Position numbers and translations under genes: made by a program. The notes under the pieces are model-generated. The model had not been told where the DNA came from. It saw only the letters and a program-made list of their open reading frames with translations, and ran no database searches. 64,000 bases of DNA from Mycobacterium europaeum (GTDB lineage: Bacteria; Actinomycetota; Actinomycetes; Mycobacteriales; Mycobacteriaceae), in NCBI RefSeq assembly GCF_002102155.1, contig NZ_LQOU01000002.1, forward strand, positions 186,001 through 250,000, given 5' to 3'. The first letter of the stretch is position 1; the number at the start of each line of letters is the position of its first letter. Below, one piece after another: positions 31,045-39,246 of this stretch.

Positions 31045-31944
31045 CTACGAGGCCCGGCCGTCGATTTTCTTGTCGACTGCGTTCACGAACTGTGGCACCG
31101 CCGACCCCGACACGCTTCGTCCGCAGAGATCAAGGTCGATGACGACGTTCTTCCGGGCGCTGAGGGCGCGCTGGCAGTTCCAGCCCTGAGCCTCTTGAAC
31201 CATGTCCATCGCGAGGATGCCGCCGGCCCGCGACACCGATCCCGTCGTCCAAAACACGTTGCGGGGATCATCCTTATTGACGTTTCGGGTGTTGAGCTCG
31301 CGATTGGCGCACCTCTGCCACTCCGTCGCGGCGTTGCCGACGAAGTTGTTCGCAGATTCCGCGTCCGGGAAGGACACGACCGCTTGAATCAATCGCCATC
31401 CCTTGGCGGGAGCGTCGCCAAGCTCCTGCGTCTGAACCGCAGTCCAACCGGTCTTCCCGTACGCCTTCTGCTCGGCAGCTTTCAACACACCCACGCAGTC
31501 CTCGTCAACGATGGGTGTGTCGGCCAGCTTGTCTTGAACCGGTTCGCCGGACAACGTTTCGGCGCCCACAGCGTGGGCGGCTTCCTCCGCAGTCAACAGA
31601 ACATCCGGGAGTGCGGAGGCGGCGACGGTTCCGCCGCCCCGGTGGGTCGGCTGGTACACGATGACCGCGACCAATAGCCCGACCGTCAGCAGCGCCGCGG
31701 CGCTCGTCAGCCACCACCACCGGGCGAGCGACTCACCGAAACGACCCGGGGGCGCCGCCTGGTTCGGCCAGAAGGCGCCGGGGCCGGGCGGAGGCAGCTG
31801 TCCGGGCGCGCCCTGGTAACCGAACGGTGGCGCATATCCCGGGCTTGCCGGTGGCGACGGTGGGTGACCGGCATAGGCCGGCGCGCCGGAAGTGGTTTCC
31901 TGCCTGCCTCCCGGGCCGCTGCCCCGGTCGCCCGGAACGCTCAT
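31045..31944 (-). CDS. Membrane protein with PknH-like extracellular sensor domain (copy 2)
   Basis: 299 residues from ATG 31944, with AGGGGG before it. Residues 1-65 are Pro/Gly-rich and cytosolic, 70-96 are one membrane span (WWWLTSAAALLTVGLLVAVIVY), and the exported part has the four-Cys PknH_C-type pattern (DEDCVGVL, WQRCANRE, GWNCQRAL, DLCG). These domains occur on the Ser/Thr kinase PknH and on mycobacterial lipoproteins; here no kinase is attached. It lies 19 bases after a paralogue on the same strand. Confidence 0.85.
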   Translation of the reverse strand: MSVPGDRGSGPGGRQETTSGAPAYAGHPPSPPASPGYAPPFGYQGAPGQLPPPGPGAFWPNQAAPPGRFGESLARWWWLTSAAALLTVGLLVAVIVYQPTHRGGGTVAASALPDVLLTAEEAAHAVGAETLSGEPVQDKLADTPIVDEDCVGVLKAAEQKAYGKTGWTAVQTQELGDAPAKGWRLIQAVVSFPDAESANNFVGNAATEWQRCANRELNTRNVNKDDPRNVFWTTGSVSRAGGILAMDMVQEAQGWNCQRALSARKNVVIDLDLCGRSVSGSAVPQFVNAVDKKIDGRAS

Positions 31945-31963
31945 GCCTTACCCCCTGGGCTGT

Positions 31964-32866
31964 TCACGAGGTGGGGATCCGGGAGGCGACTTTGTTGACG
32001 AGTTCGGCGGCTTGATCGCTGCCGCCGTAGTCGCACACCCTCATGTCGATCACAACGTTGCTGCGCGGCATCAGGGCACGCTGGCAACCCCAGCCGGTTC
32101 CGCCGGTCTTCTCCCAGGAGACCATCAGCGTGTTGTCGACGACCTTGGGGTCGCCGACGGCGATGGTGCCGCCCTCGTGGCGGTTCACCAAAACCTCGGT
32201 TCGAGCGCAGTGATCCCACTTCCTCGTGAGGTCCTCGAAGACGGCGCCGGCGTCTTTCGCGGTCGGAAAGGCCACCAGCGACTGCAGGGTCAACTTCACG
32301 TACACGTCACCCGGTCCGTGAAGTTCGGCCGACTGCGCGTCGATGAAGCGGGTGTCGCGATAGACCTGCGCCATGCCCGGGGCCCAGATGCCGGCGCATT
32401 CGGGCGGGTCGGCGGTATCCATGAACAGGCCGTTGTTGCTCTGGTAGAGCGTCATTCCCGGCACGTGCAGGATGTCGCCGGCCTCGGCGGGACTCAACAG
32501 ACGATTCTTCAGGTCTTCCGGATGGACCAAGCCCGGTGTCATGGGCACCGACAGCCCGGGCGGCTCACGGTGTGAAGACGCCGCCGCCGATGCACCCGAG
32601 GTGATCGCGCGGCTGATGAGGACGACGCCCAACGCGGCCGAGGCGACCGTAAGAATGGCCGTCGTGAGCATCAGCCATCGTTTGGCGCCACGGGATGGGG
32701 CTGGCCTCGGGCGGGGAGGCCACGGAGGCGGTGGGCCGGCCGTGCTCGGCTGGTAGCCGCTCCACGGCTGTCCCGGCGCATATGGAGCGCCGGGTGGGCC
32801 GACGTGGTAGCCGCCGGGCGGCGGCAGGGCATTGCCCTGATTCGGCGGCGGTTCACTACCTGCCAC
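31964..32866 (-). CDS. Membrane protein with PknH-like extracellular sensor domain (copy 1)
   Basis: 300 residues from GTG 32866. Same architecture as the downstream gene: Pro/Gly-rich cytosolic tail (1-68), one span (WLMLTTAILTVASAALGVVLI), then a PknH_C-like exported domain with Cys at ECAGIW, HCARTE, GWGCQRAL and VCDYGG. The two are tandem paralogues from duplication but are well diverged. They presumably sense a cell-wall ligand or partner; neither a kinase nor a secretion partner is adjacent. Confidence 0.85.
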   Translation of the reverse strand: MAGSEPPPNQGNALPPPGGYHVGPPGAPYAPGQPWSGYQPSTAGPPPPWPPRPRPAPSRGAKRWLMLTTAILTVASAALGVVLISRAITSGASAAASSHREPPGLSVPMTPGLVHPEDLKNRLLSPAEAGDILHVPGMTLYQSNNGLFMDTADPPECAGIWAPGMAQVYRDTRFIDAQSAELHGPGDVYVKLTLQSLVAFPTAKDAGAVFEDLTRKWDHCARTEVLVNRHEGGTIAVGDPKVVDNTLMVSWEKTGGTGWGCQRALMPRSNVVIDMRVCDYGGSDQAAELVNKVASRIPTS

Positions 32867-33086
32867 GCGCCGGACCGTTCGCCATCATTGCGGTCGTCCC
32901 CCGAAGTGTGTGGGCGAGCACAGCAGCCCGCCGGCGTTCGTGAGCAGGATTCTAGATGGCGACGCGGATTGGAGTTTGCGGTTTCCCTGCCCGCAGCTGT
33001 CGCCGGCTTGGTCGGAGGCCGCATCGCTGCGTTCGGGGTCGTCTGCGGTAGGCTTTCGACCTGCTGCCGCCGATTCGGGCGGCATC

Positions 33087-33160
33087 CGGGCTGTGGCGCA
33101 GTTTGGTAGCGCACTTGACTGGGGGTCAAGTGGTCGCAGGTTCAAATCCTGTCAGCCCGA
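33087..33160 (+). tRNA. tRNA-Pro(GGG)
   Basis: The 74-nt sequence folds as a cloverleaf: acceptor CGGGCTG/CAGCCCG, D arm with GGTAGC, anticodon stem CTTGA/TCAAG with loop CTGGGGG (anticodon GGG), and T arm with GGTTCAAATCC. No CCA is encoded. The 3' part from the anticodon loop onward is the attachment core of the element that follows; the gene is left intact after integration. Confidence 0.95.
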
Positions 33161-33161
33161 C
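33119..33161 (+). repeat. attL core, 43-bp direct repeat (tRNA-Pro 3' half)
   Basis: The segment from the anticodon loop of tRNA-Pro to one base past its 3' end recurs without mismatch at 43988-44030 and with 6 mismatches at 51853-51895. Flanks differ at both ends, so these are recombination core copies and not a longer duplication. Confidence 0.92.
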
Positions 33162-33167
33162 GCAGGT

Positions 33168-33204
33168 AAAAGGCGCTTTCCGACGATACGGGGGGTGCCT
33201 TTTT
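33168..33204 (+). terminator. Hairpin with T tract after tRNA-Pro
   Basis: AAAAGGC (33168-33174) pairs with GCCTTTTT (33197-33204) around a GC-rich interior and ends in a T run. It could end tRNA-Pro transcription and also separates the tRNA from the convergent integrase gene. It lies on the element side of the core. Confidence 0.5.
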
Positions 33205-33212
33205 CCGTTCGA

Positions 33213-33233
33213 TACGCCAACCTGTACGCCAAC
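33213..33233 (+). promoter_or_regulatory. Candidate integrase arm-type sites, left end
   Basis: TACGCCAAC occurs at 33213-33221 and 33225-33233, a direct pair with 12-bp period, between attL and the integrase stop. The same pair with the same period and orientation lies at 43862-43882 near the other end. Tyrosine integrases of phage L5/lambda type bind such short repeats on both arms. Confidence 0.6.
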
Positions 33234-33243
33234 ACGCGCGCGT

Positions 33244-34485
33244 TCACCGCTGTCCGCCCGCGTCCACTAGCCCTAATCGTCCGGCCAATGCGTCGACCGC
33301 GGCCCGCGCGGTGTCGTCGCTGGTGTGGCCATAGACGTCGCCTGTGATCGCGATGGACGAGTGCCCCAGCAGATCCGCAACGGCCTTGATGTGGACACCC
33401 GACTCCAACCACGCCACGGCCGCGGAGTGCCGCAGGGTATGCACACCGACCCCATCGACCTTCGCCGCCCGTGACGCCACCTCGATCACGCGTAGCAGGT
33501 TCCGCGGGTCGACCGGGCCGCCGAGTTCGGTAGTGAATACCAAGCCCGAGTTCTGCCATTGGTTCGCCGCCCGCAACCGCTCCGCCGCTTGGGCCGCCTT
33601 GTGCCGTCGCAGCATCGAGACCACGGCCGGATTCAACGGCACCGGTCGACGTGACCGCGCCGACTTCGGCTCCGTAATCACTAAGCGGCCACCAACCCGG
33701 CTAATGGTCGCCGCGACGCGCAGCACCCCGGCGTCGAGGTCGACCGCATCCCACGACAACGCCAACGCCTCACCCTTGCGTAGGCCGGTCGACGCTATCA
33801 ACACCAGCGCTGGGTAGTAGCGCGACGTTTCAGCGGCCCGTAGAACGGCCGTCACCCCCTCGGTGTCCAAATGGTGCGCCTCTCTCCGCTCGACACCCGG
33901 ACGACGAACCTGAGCGGCCGGATTGCGGGCCAGTAGCCCGTCGCGCACCGCGCCGTCGAGCGCCGACCGGAGGACGGTGTATGTGCTTCGGATCGTCGAA
34001 TCGGACAACGCGCGTACCGGATTGCCCGGAGTGCCGTCGGCGTCCTTCGGTCCGGGCTTGGTCTTGGCGCGCAATCGGAGGATTAGGGCCTCGACGTCGG
34101 ACGGCCGCAGCTTGTCGAGGGGGGTTGCGCCGAACGGCGCAGGTTCAAGGTGCTGCCGCGCCAGCGTGTTGTAGAGCGAACGGGTCGATTCCTTGCGATC
34201 CGATGCTGCGAGAGTGGTTGCGCGCCAATGTCCTAACCAGTCGCCTACAGTGGTGCTCGCATCTTTGACCGGCGCGCCAGCATCGACGCGTTCCCGCGCC
34301 TTTTTCATCTCGGCGCGGGCAGCCTTGGCGGTCTTCGCATAAAACGACACACGCCGGCGGGCACCGGTCCCGGGGTCGACGTAGCTCATGCGGGCCTCCC
34401 AGGTGCCGTTGGCCCGCTGGTAAACGTTGCCCTCACCATTCGCCCGCTTGCCCACGCTGGTCACCCTTTTCCGATTCCTCGACAT
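33244..34485 (-). CDS. int: Phage-type tyrosine integrase
   Basis: 413 residues from ATG 34485 (a start 21 bases upstream is possible). An N-terminal AP2-like arm-binding domain (GEGNVYQRANGTWEARMSYVDPGTGARRRVSFYAKT) is followed by a SAM-like core-binding domain and the catalytic domain: Arg in STGLRKGEALAL, HTLRHSAAVAWLESG, LGHSSIAITGDVYGH, with the nucleophile Tyr in VYGH. It would recombine the 43-bp tRNA-Pro core. It is transcribed toward attL, as is common for elements in tRNA genes, and divergently from the excisionase gene. Confidence 0.93.
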   Translation of the reverse strand: MSRNRKRVTSVGKRANGEGNVYQRANGTWEARMSYVDPGTGARRRVSFYAKTAKAARAEMKKARERVDAGAPVKDASTTVGDWLGHWRATTLAASDRKESTRSLYNTLARQHLEPAPFGATPLDKLRPSDVEALILRLRAKTKPGPKDADGTPGNPVRALSDSTIRSTYTVLRSALDGAVRDGLLARNPAAQVRRPGVERREAHHLDTEGVTAVLRAAETSRYYPALVLIASTGLRKGEALALSWDAVDLDAGVLRVAATISRVGGRLVITEPKSARSRRPVPLNPAVVSMLRRHKAAQAAERLRAANQWQNSGLVFTTELGGPVDPRNLLRVIEVASRAAKVDGVGVHTLRHSAAVAWLESGVHIKAVADLLGHSSIAITGDVYGHTSDDTARAAVDALAGRLGLVDAGGQR

Positions 34486-34611
34486 CGCCGGTCTCGCCAC
34501 GCGCAATTGGGTACATCTACCTTCACACTGTGCCCAACCTGGACCCCCGGTCGCTGCATCCCGCGTAATGCCTAGTCAGCCACACAGGTTACCCCGGCCA
34601 CGCCGTTCGAG

Positions 34612-34629
34612 CGGACAACTACGGACAAC
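34612..34629. promoter_or_regulatory. CGGACAAC direct repeat in int-xis intergenic region
   Basis: CGGACAAC at 34612-34619 and 34622-34629, 10-bp period, lies in the 279-bp divergent spacer between integrase and excisionase genes. It may be a regulator or excisionase site controlling the switch; no repressor gene is obvious in the element. Confidence 0.4.
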
Positions 34630-34764
34630 GGATTGCGTTGATAAAGCGCCAGTATCGCGCGCCTTTTAACCCGGCCGTGTCATCGGAGCTCGGGAAGATT
34701 CACCTGCCCGCGCGGTGACGTGCGGACAGCTACGTCCACTAGGGCCACATCGGAGGTAATACCA

Positions 34765-34971
34765 ATGGAAGACGCTGCCAACGGCCAACTTCTTGTGCCG
34801 ATCACCGACACCTGCACCCGCCTTGGCGGCATCAGTCGGACCACGGTCTACGAACTCATCAACCGCAGCGAACTCGTCAAGGTAAATATCGGAGCACGCG
34901 GGTTCATCACCGCGGAATCGATTGCGGCATATGTAGATCGGCTCAAGCGGGCCGCAGCTACGACATCATGA
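34765..34971 (+). CDS. Excisionase-like helix-turn-helix protein
   Basis: 68 residues from ATG 34765, with CGGAGG eight bases before it. A single winged-helix/MerR-like domain (ITDTCTRLGGISRTTVYELINRSELVKVNIGARGFITAESIAAYVDRL) is typical of phage excisionases and small element regulators. Its place beside the divergent integrase supports an excision-direction role. It overlaps the replication gene by 4 bases (ATGA). Confidence 0.82.
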   Translation: MEDAANGQLLVPITDTCTRLGGISRTTVYELINRSELVKVNIGARGFITAESIAAYVDRLKRAAATTS

Positions 34972-35969
34972 GTCGGGCGTTCAACGGGCGTGCGACGTTC
35001 AACAAGTTCGCCTGGTTGAAGGTTTTGCAGTCCGATACGACTCTGCCTGACACCGCGTTTCGTCTGGGCGTTGCTATTTGCACGACGTTCACCCGCGCCG
35101 ATGGCACCGGGTGGGCGTTCGGGCTCGACGACCTCGCAGCAGAGATCGGTAGGACGTTTGCGCAGAACACTGTGAAGGGGGCAGTTGGGCAGTTGGTGTC
35201 GCGCGGGTACGTGAACGAAACATATCGGTCGCAAGGTGGGCGTGGCTGCCGATGGCGCGCCTCGTTTGACCTGAAACTCGTTCGTCTAGACGTGCGGGTA
35301 ACTGCAGAACCCGCATGTTCAGACGTGCGGGTATCGGGTGGAAACCCGCACGTTTGCACGTCAAAACCCGCACGTTTAGACGACGAAAAGCGCACGTTTA
35401 CACGAACGGAAAATCCGCCTGACCGGCGCGTAGGCCCCCCTACAGGTACTTCATCAGAGATTTCTACAGGGGCCGCGTGCGCGCGCGGGGCGTCGCCGAC
35501 AACCGAACGCGACCAGTCCGGCGACGATCCGCCCGAAGATCAATCCACGATCGAGGACACGCCCATACCGCCGGCCGCAGCTAACGCCGCGCCGCCGGAC
35601 CTGAGTGCCCTTCCGCTGCCGCTGATCCACTGGCCGGACGACTACGCCGAGCCCGAACCACCCAAACGCTGCCCGGCGCACGTCGGCTGGGACACCGATC
35701 GGCAGGGCAGGGTGCCCAGCTGTCGCCCGTGCGGCGATGCCCGCAAGGCCCATGAGGCATGGGTGGTCGCGGTTGCGGCATGGCGCAAAGCTCGCTTCGA
35801 CGCCAACCAGGCGTGGATCGCCGAATGCGATCACTGCGACGAGGCGGGCTGGCTACAGGATGACCCCGAGGACGGCCTGCCGGCGATGAAGTGCCCTCAC
35901 GCCCCGAACTGGTTGGCCTGGTGGCAGCTACAGCAGCAGACCACCACCGACCAGCCGAGGGCGTCGTGA
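34968..35969 (+). CDS. Replication-initiator-like protein with internal iterons
   Basis: 333 residues from ATG 34968. Residues 1-100 form a helix-turn-helix domain (FGLDDLAAEIGRTFAQNTVKGAVGQLVSRGYVNETYR) like those opening lambda-O-type initiators and other element replication proteins. Residues 108-144 are encoded by an array of 12-bp iterons and read as low-complexity sequence. The C-terminal third carries Cys/His pairs (CPAHVGW, CRPCG, CDHCDEAGW, KCPHAPNW) suggesting zinc binding. No helicase or polymerase motif is present. Initiation function is inferred from layout. Confidence 0.6.
   Translation: MSRAFNGRATFNKFAWLKVLQSDTTLPDTAFRLGVAICTTFTRADGTGWAFGLDDLAAEIGRTFAQNTVKGAVGQLVSRGYVNETYRSQGGRGCRWRASFDLKLVRLDVRVTAEPACSDVRVSGGNPHVCTSKPARLDDEKRTFTRTENPPDRRVGPPTGTSSEISTGAACARGASPTTERDQSGDDPPEDQSTIEDTPIPPAAANAAPPDLSALPLPLIHWPDDYAEPEPPKRCPAHVGWDTDRQGRVPSCRPCGDARKAHEAWVVAVAAWRKARFDANQAWIAECDHCDEAGWLQDDPEDGLPAMKCPHAPNWLAWWQLQQQTTTDQPRAS
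35288..35399. repeat. Six 12-bp iterons inside the replication gene (candidate origin)
   Basis: Copies of ACCCGCACGTTT or its reverse complement lie at 35288-35299 (reverse), 35309-35320 (variant), 35321-35332 (reverse), 35344-35355, 35366-35377 and 35388-35399 (two mismatches). The last three have a regular 22-bp period, two helical turns. Such an array inside an initiator gene matches the lambda ori within gene O. Confidence 0.7.
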
Positions 35970-36184
35970 AGCGAGAGGGGCACGGCAACCGTGTCGGATG
36001 TGCTGTCGGAGACCAGCTGCCGCTGTGGTGGTACTGCGACGTCTGCGGGTGCCCGCACTACTGGCTGCAAGACACGTGGCTACGCCGGGTGCAGCACCGC
36101 CATTGCGGTACGGCGATGGACCGGTGGTTCCGATCGGATAACCGCGACGACTGGATCAACGAGCCGAACCGAGCCGTCCTGTGA
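35966..36184 (+). CDS. Small Cys-rich element protein
   Basis: 72 residues from GTG 35966, coupled to the previous stop by a 4-base overlap. Two Cys/His clusters, CDVCGCPHYW and QHRHCGTAM, suggest a zinc ribbon. A different frame on the same strand is also open here but lacks coupling. The function is unknown; small zinc proteins are common after replication genes in actinophages. Confidence 0.55.
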   Translation: MKREGHGNRVGCAVGDQLPLWWYCDVCGCPHYWLQDTWLRRVQHRHCGTAMDRWFRSDNRDDWINEPNRAVL

Positions 36185-36233
36185 GGTTCAACTGTGATTA
36201 CGTCTGCCCGGCTTGTGTGCAAGGGACAAGCCG

Positions 36234-36908
36234 ATGAGCTCCGCCGAAGATGGCGAGGCGGTGGCCGCCGTGCGGCGCGCCGAATGGTGCCAAGGCCACG
36301 CCGCGGCGATGGCCGCATGGTGGTGCCTAGCAGGCATAGACCCAGGTATCGAGGCGGCCGTGAACCTCGCGGCCATGGGCGGAACCGGCATCGACAAACT
36401 GCCCCTCGCCGTCGCGCAGGCGATCGCCGCCAGCGTCGACAGAACACTCGACTGCGACACGGTCCGGGTCGCCCTAGAGGCGATCGCCGACCGAGCCCAG
36501 GTAGTCGACCGGGTGGGTGCCGAAGCGGCCGTGATCAGCATGACCCGCGCGGCCGCGCAATTCCTGCCCGAAGGTGCACGCGAACGATTGACGCAGCGAC
36601 TCGTCGGCGGCGACAGCGATTTTCCTCTGCGATGCCGGCGTGCCGCGGCGATGGCCGCCCTCGGCCGGTTGCGCGACGACCACGAAATAACTGCCGCCGC
36701 AACCGAACTTGCGCTCCGGGAGTGCTACGAACGGCCCGCGCTCACCCTGCGCGTGTTGTTCTGCGTCGTCGGCCCGATCGTCCACACGCATACCGACGCT
36801 GACGGCACCATCGACCGGAACGCCCTGGACGCGGCGCTGGTAGCCGAACTCGCCTACGTCACTGGCGCGATGCTGTACCCGGACGCCATCATCGGCGGCA
36901 CGTCGTGA
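36234..36908 (+). CDS. Element protein of unknown function
   Basis: 224 residues from ATG 36234 (AGGGA about 9 bases before). Ala-rich and predicted largely helical, with no transmembrane span or catalytic motif that I recognise. It lies between the replication and head genes and overlaps the next gene by 4 bases. It does not resemble a terminase or primase. Confidence 0.65.
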   Translation: MSSAEDGEAVAAVRRAEWCQGHAAAMAAWWCLAGIDPGIEAAVNLAAMGGTGIDKLPLAVAQAIAASVDRTLDCDTVRVALEAIADRAQVVDRVGAEAAVISMTRAAAQFLPEGARERLTQRLVGGDSDFPLRCRRAAAMAALGRLRDDHEITAAATELALRECYERPALTLRVLFCVVGPIVHTHTDADGTIDRNALDAALVAELAYVTGAMLYPDAIIGGTS

Positions 36909-37303
36909 CCATCCAACGGTTTTCGGGCGTACTGCTCGACCTCGACGAAGCCGACTACCTGGCCGATGTGTTGGAGCACGCCGCCCGCCTCGGCCGGCCA
37001 TCCGCGCGGGTCGATGATCTCATCCGTCGTTTGCGCCGCGAAGTGGGCAAATCGGAAGCGCCTAGCGCAGACGCAAACAAAAACGTAAGCGCACGTGCGA
37101 ATCAGCCGGATCCGGGGCAAGTTCGGGCGCATGACCTACTTACGGCGGCAGAGGCAGCGGCCGTCATCGGGTGCTCCGGCGCGAACGTCCGATACCTGCG
37201 CGCGCATGGCCACCTGCCCGCGCACCGCGCCGGCTCCCGTTGGCTCTACCCGGCCGCCCCAGTCGTCGAATACGCCGAACACCGCGCATCCAAGCGGCGG
37301 TAG
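36905..37303 (+). CDS. Helix-turn-helix element protein
   Basis: 132 residues from GTG 36905. The N-terminal 50 residues are helical (VLLDLDEADYLADVLEHAARL). The C-terminal 60 form a MerR/excisionase-like HTH: LLTAAEAAAVIGCSGANVRYLRAHGHLPAHRAGSRWLYPAAPVVEYAEHRA. It could be a second regulator controlling the late head genes 2 bases downstream. A long linker rich in Ala/Asn separates the two parts. Confidence 0.65.
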   Translation: MTIQRFSGVLLDLDEADYLADVLEHAARLGRPSARVDDLIRRLRREVGKSEAPSADANKNVSARANQPDPGQVRAHDLLTAAEAAAVIGCSGANVRYLRAHGHLPAHRAGSRWLYPAAPVVEYAEHRASKRR

Positions 37304-37305
37304 CT

Positions 37306-37905
37306 ATGCCCGTTGACGTTGTGTCGATACCCGGGGTCGAACTCGTCCGCGTCGGCATCCACGAAATCAGCACCGGCACATGGGCAGTCAGCCGCGAGGA
37401 CCTGACCGATGCCGTCGCCGCGCACAAGGCCGGCGCCGTCCGCGATGCCGTAGTCAAGCTGGGCCACGAAGGGCCGCTGGCCGGCGGCGCGCCCGCGCTG
37501 GGCCGGGTCCGCAACCTCCGCACCACCCAAGGCGGTGATGTGCTGCTCGGTGACTTCACCGACGTGCCGCGCGCCCTGGCGGCGGTGATGCCCAAAGCGT
37601 GGCCGCAGCGCAGCGTCGAGGGCCTCGTCGACTTCGTCGCCGACGACGGCACCACTTACGGATTCGTCCTCACCGCGGTCGCCCTGCTCGGCGCCGTCAT
37701 GCCCGGCGTCGACGGCCTCGCCGACATCGCCGACGTGGCCGCGCTTTACGGCGTTGCTGCCTGGTCCGGCCGCCGCGTCGTGGTCGCCTCTGTACCAGCG
37801 GGCGCCGGCGTCCCCGATTCCCAGCGTGCCCGCGCGGTAGCGGTTGCTCGCGCGCGACGCACCCGAACCCACCGACTTACGACCATCGCAGCCACACCGG
37901 CCTGA
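37306..37905 (+). CDS. Mu-I-like capsid maturation protease
   Basis: 199 residues from ATG 37306. KLGHEGPLAGGAPALGRVRNL, LGDFTDVPRALAAVM, QRSVEGLVDF and LTAVALLGAVMPGVDGL resemble the conserved blocks of Mu I-type phage proteases, which cut scaffold and capsid precursors. It precedes decoration- and capsid-like genes in the usual order. The C-terminal 40 residues are Arg/Ala-rich. Confidence 0.62.
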   Translation: MPVDVVSIPGVELVRVGIHEISTGTWAVSREDLTDAVAAHKAGAVRDAVVKLGHEGPLAGGAPALGRVRNLRTTQGGDVLLGDFTDVPRALAAVMPKAWPQRSVEGLVDFVADDGTTYGFVLTAVALLGAVMPGVDGLADIADVAALYGVAAWSGRRVVVASVPAGAGVPDSQRARAVAVARARRTRTHRLTTIAATPA

Positions 37906-37924
37906 CACGAGAAGGGCACGAACC

Positions 37925-38308
37925 ATGTCAACCACCCTCGCCACCCCGTTCGTTTATGCGCCCGGGCAAGACATCCCCGCCGTGGCGACCGCTGACATCA
38001 CTAGCCGCCAGTTCGTCGCGGTCAGCGCCGACCGGGATCCAGGCACCGGCAACGTGTCCGTGGCACCGGCTGCGGCTGGTAGCCGCGCGCTCGGCGTGGC
38101 CGCGTGGAACGCCGCGACTGGCCAGCTCGTCCATGTCGCCCGGGGCGGCGTGCTGAAAGTTGTTGCCGGCGGCCCCATCACGGCCGGTGACGCGATCCAG
38201 GTCGGCGTCAGCGGAACCGCAGTCACCGCGACGACCGGTGTCGTCGTCGGCCAAGCCATCGCATCCGCCCCCAACGGCGGAATCGCCCAGGTCGCCTTCC
38301 CCGCCTAA
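37925..38308 (+). CDS. Capsid decoration-like protein (DUF2190 type)
   Basis: 127 residues from ATG 37925 (GAAGGG upstream). A small beta-rich protein with the pattern YAPGQDIPAVATADITSRQFVAVSADRDPGTGNVSVAPAAAGSRALGVAA ending in GGIAQVAF, as in DUF2190 head decoration proteins placed immediately before the major capsid gene. It would stabilise the capsid surface. Confidence 0.65.
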   Translation: MSTTLATPFVYAPGQDIPAVATADITSRQFVAVSADRDPGTGNVSVAPAAAGSRALGVAAWNAATGQLVHVARGGVLKVVAGGPITAGDAIQVGVSGTAVTATTGVVVGQAIASAPNGGIAQVAFPA

Positions 38309-38330
38309 GTACGAGAGGAACTGACAAGCC

Positions 38331-39227
38331 ATGACCAATCCCGTTACCAGCCCGCTTATCCCGTGGCTGACCGGGCGGACCCTGACCGTCGACGCCGCGC
38401 TGAACACGCCGACGATCATCCGTAACCAGATCGCCAAGCTGGCCGACCCACAAATCCTGCTACCCAAGTTCTTCCGCGAATACGGCGCCAAGGTACAAGG
38501 CGGCGGAATCCTCTACAACAGCGTGCAGGCCAGCGACTTCTTCATGGCCGGCAACCTTGAACAGCGCATCCCAGGCGCGGAGTATGGCGTGGTCGAGGGC
38601 GTGGACCCGGACCCCAAGCTGGCAGTGGTCGAGGATTGGGGCGGGAAATTTTCCGTGCCCGAGGAAGCCATCCTGCGCAACAACGTCAACTTCCTCGACC
38701 AGCAGACGACGCAACTCGCCAACACCATTGTCCGCAAGTTGGACACCCGCACCGTGGACGCGTTGGGGGTCGCCGACATCGGCAGCCTGGCAACCGCCAC
38801 AACTTGGGACGGCCTGGTGTTCGTCGGCCCGCTGGACCAAATCACTCCCTCGGCTAACCGCCCGACCGCGCACTTCGCGGAGGTGCAGGAGCTGGCCGAC
38901 CTTGAGGAGCTCGGCGTCACCCACGACCTGCTGGTGGTTCATCCCGAACAGGCCAAGCAGCTACGCACCGCCTACGCCGACCGGCTCGACGACATGCTCG
39001 CCAGCGCTGGGTTCAGCAACGGCATGTTCGTCAACCCCCGCCTGCCCGCCGGGACGGCGTACGTCTGCCAGAAAGGCAACGTCGGGACGGTGGGCTTCGA
39101 GGTGCCGCTGACCGTCGAGACGTGGCGCGAACCTGGCACCCGGTCCTGGTGGGTCCAGGCTTTCGCGGTACCCGCGTTCGCCGTCGACCGGCCGTTCGCC
39201 GCGAAGAAAATCACTGGCCTGTCATAG
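38331..39227 (+). CDS. Major capsid protein-like
   Basis: 298 residues from ATG 38331, with GAGAGG upstream. Size, position after a decoration-like gene, and features such as FFREYGAKVQGGGILYNSVQASDFF, PGAEYGVVEG and a C-terminal receptor-like sheet (GTVGFEVPLTVETWREPGTRSWWVQAFAVPAFAV) fit an HK97-fold major capsid protein of actinophages. An encapsulin-type nanocompartment is less likely because protease-like and scaffold-like genes accompany it. Confidence 0.68.
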   Translation: MTNPVTSPLIPWLTGRTLTVDAALNTPTIIRNQIAKLADPQILLPKFFREYGAKVQGGGILYNSVQASDFFMAGNLEQRIPGAEYGVVEGVDPDPKLAVVEDWGGKFSVPEEAILRNNVNFLDQQTTQLANTIVRKLDTRTVDALGVADIGSLATATTWDGLVFVGPLDQITPSANRPTAHFAEVQELADLEELGVTHDLLVVHPEQAKQLRTAYADRLDDMLASAGFSNGMFVNPRLPAGTAYVCQKGNVGTVGFEVPLTVETWREPGTRSWWVQAFAVPAFAVDRPFAAKKITGLS

Positions 39228-39246
39228 CGAAAAGAACTGATACACA

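Noticed and set aside
35288..35399. CRISPR array
   Set aside because: Units are 12 bp, in both orientations and inside a coding frame; no spacers of regular length and no cas genes.
34968..35969. Primase or helicase of the element
   Set aside because: No Walker A/B or TOPRIM residues are visible; only an HTH and Cys/His pairs.
38331..39227. Encapsulin instead of phage capsid
   Set aside because: Protease-like, decoration-like and scaffold-like genes flank it inside an integrase-bearing element, and no cargo-enzyme gene is adjacent.
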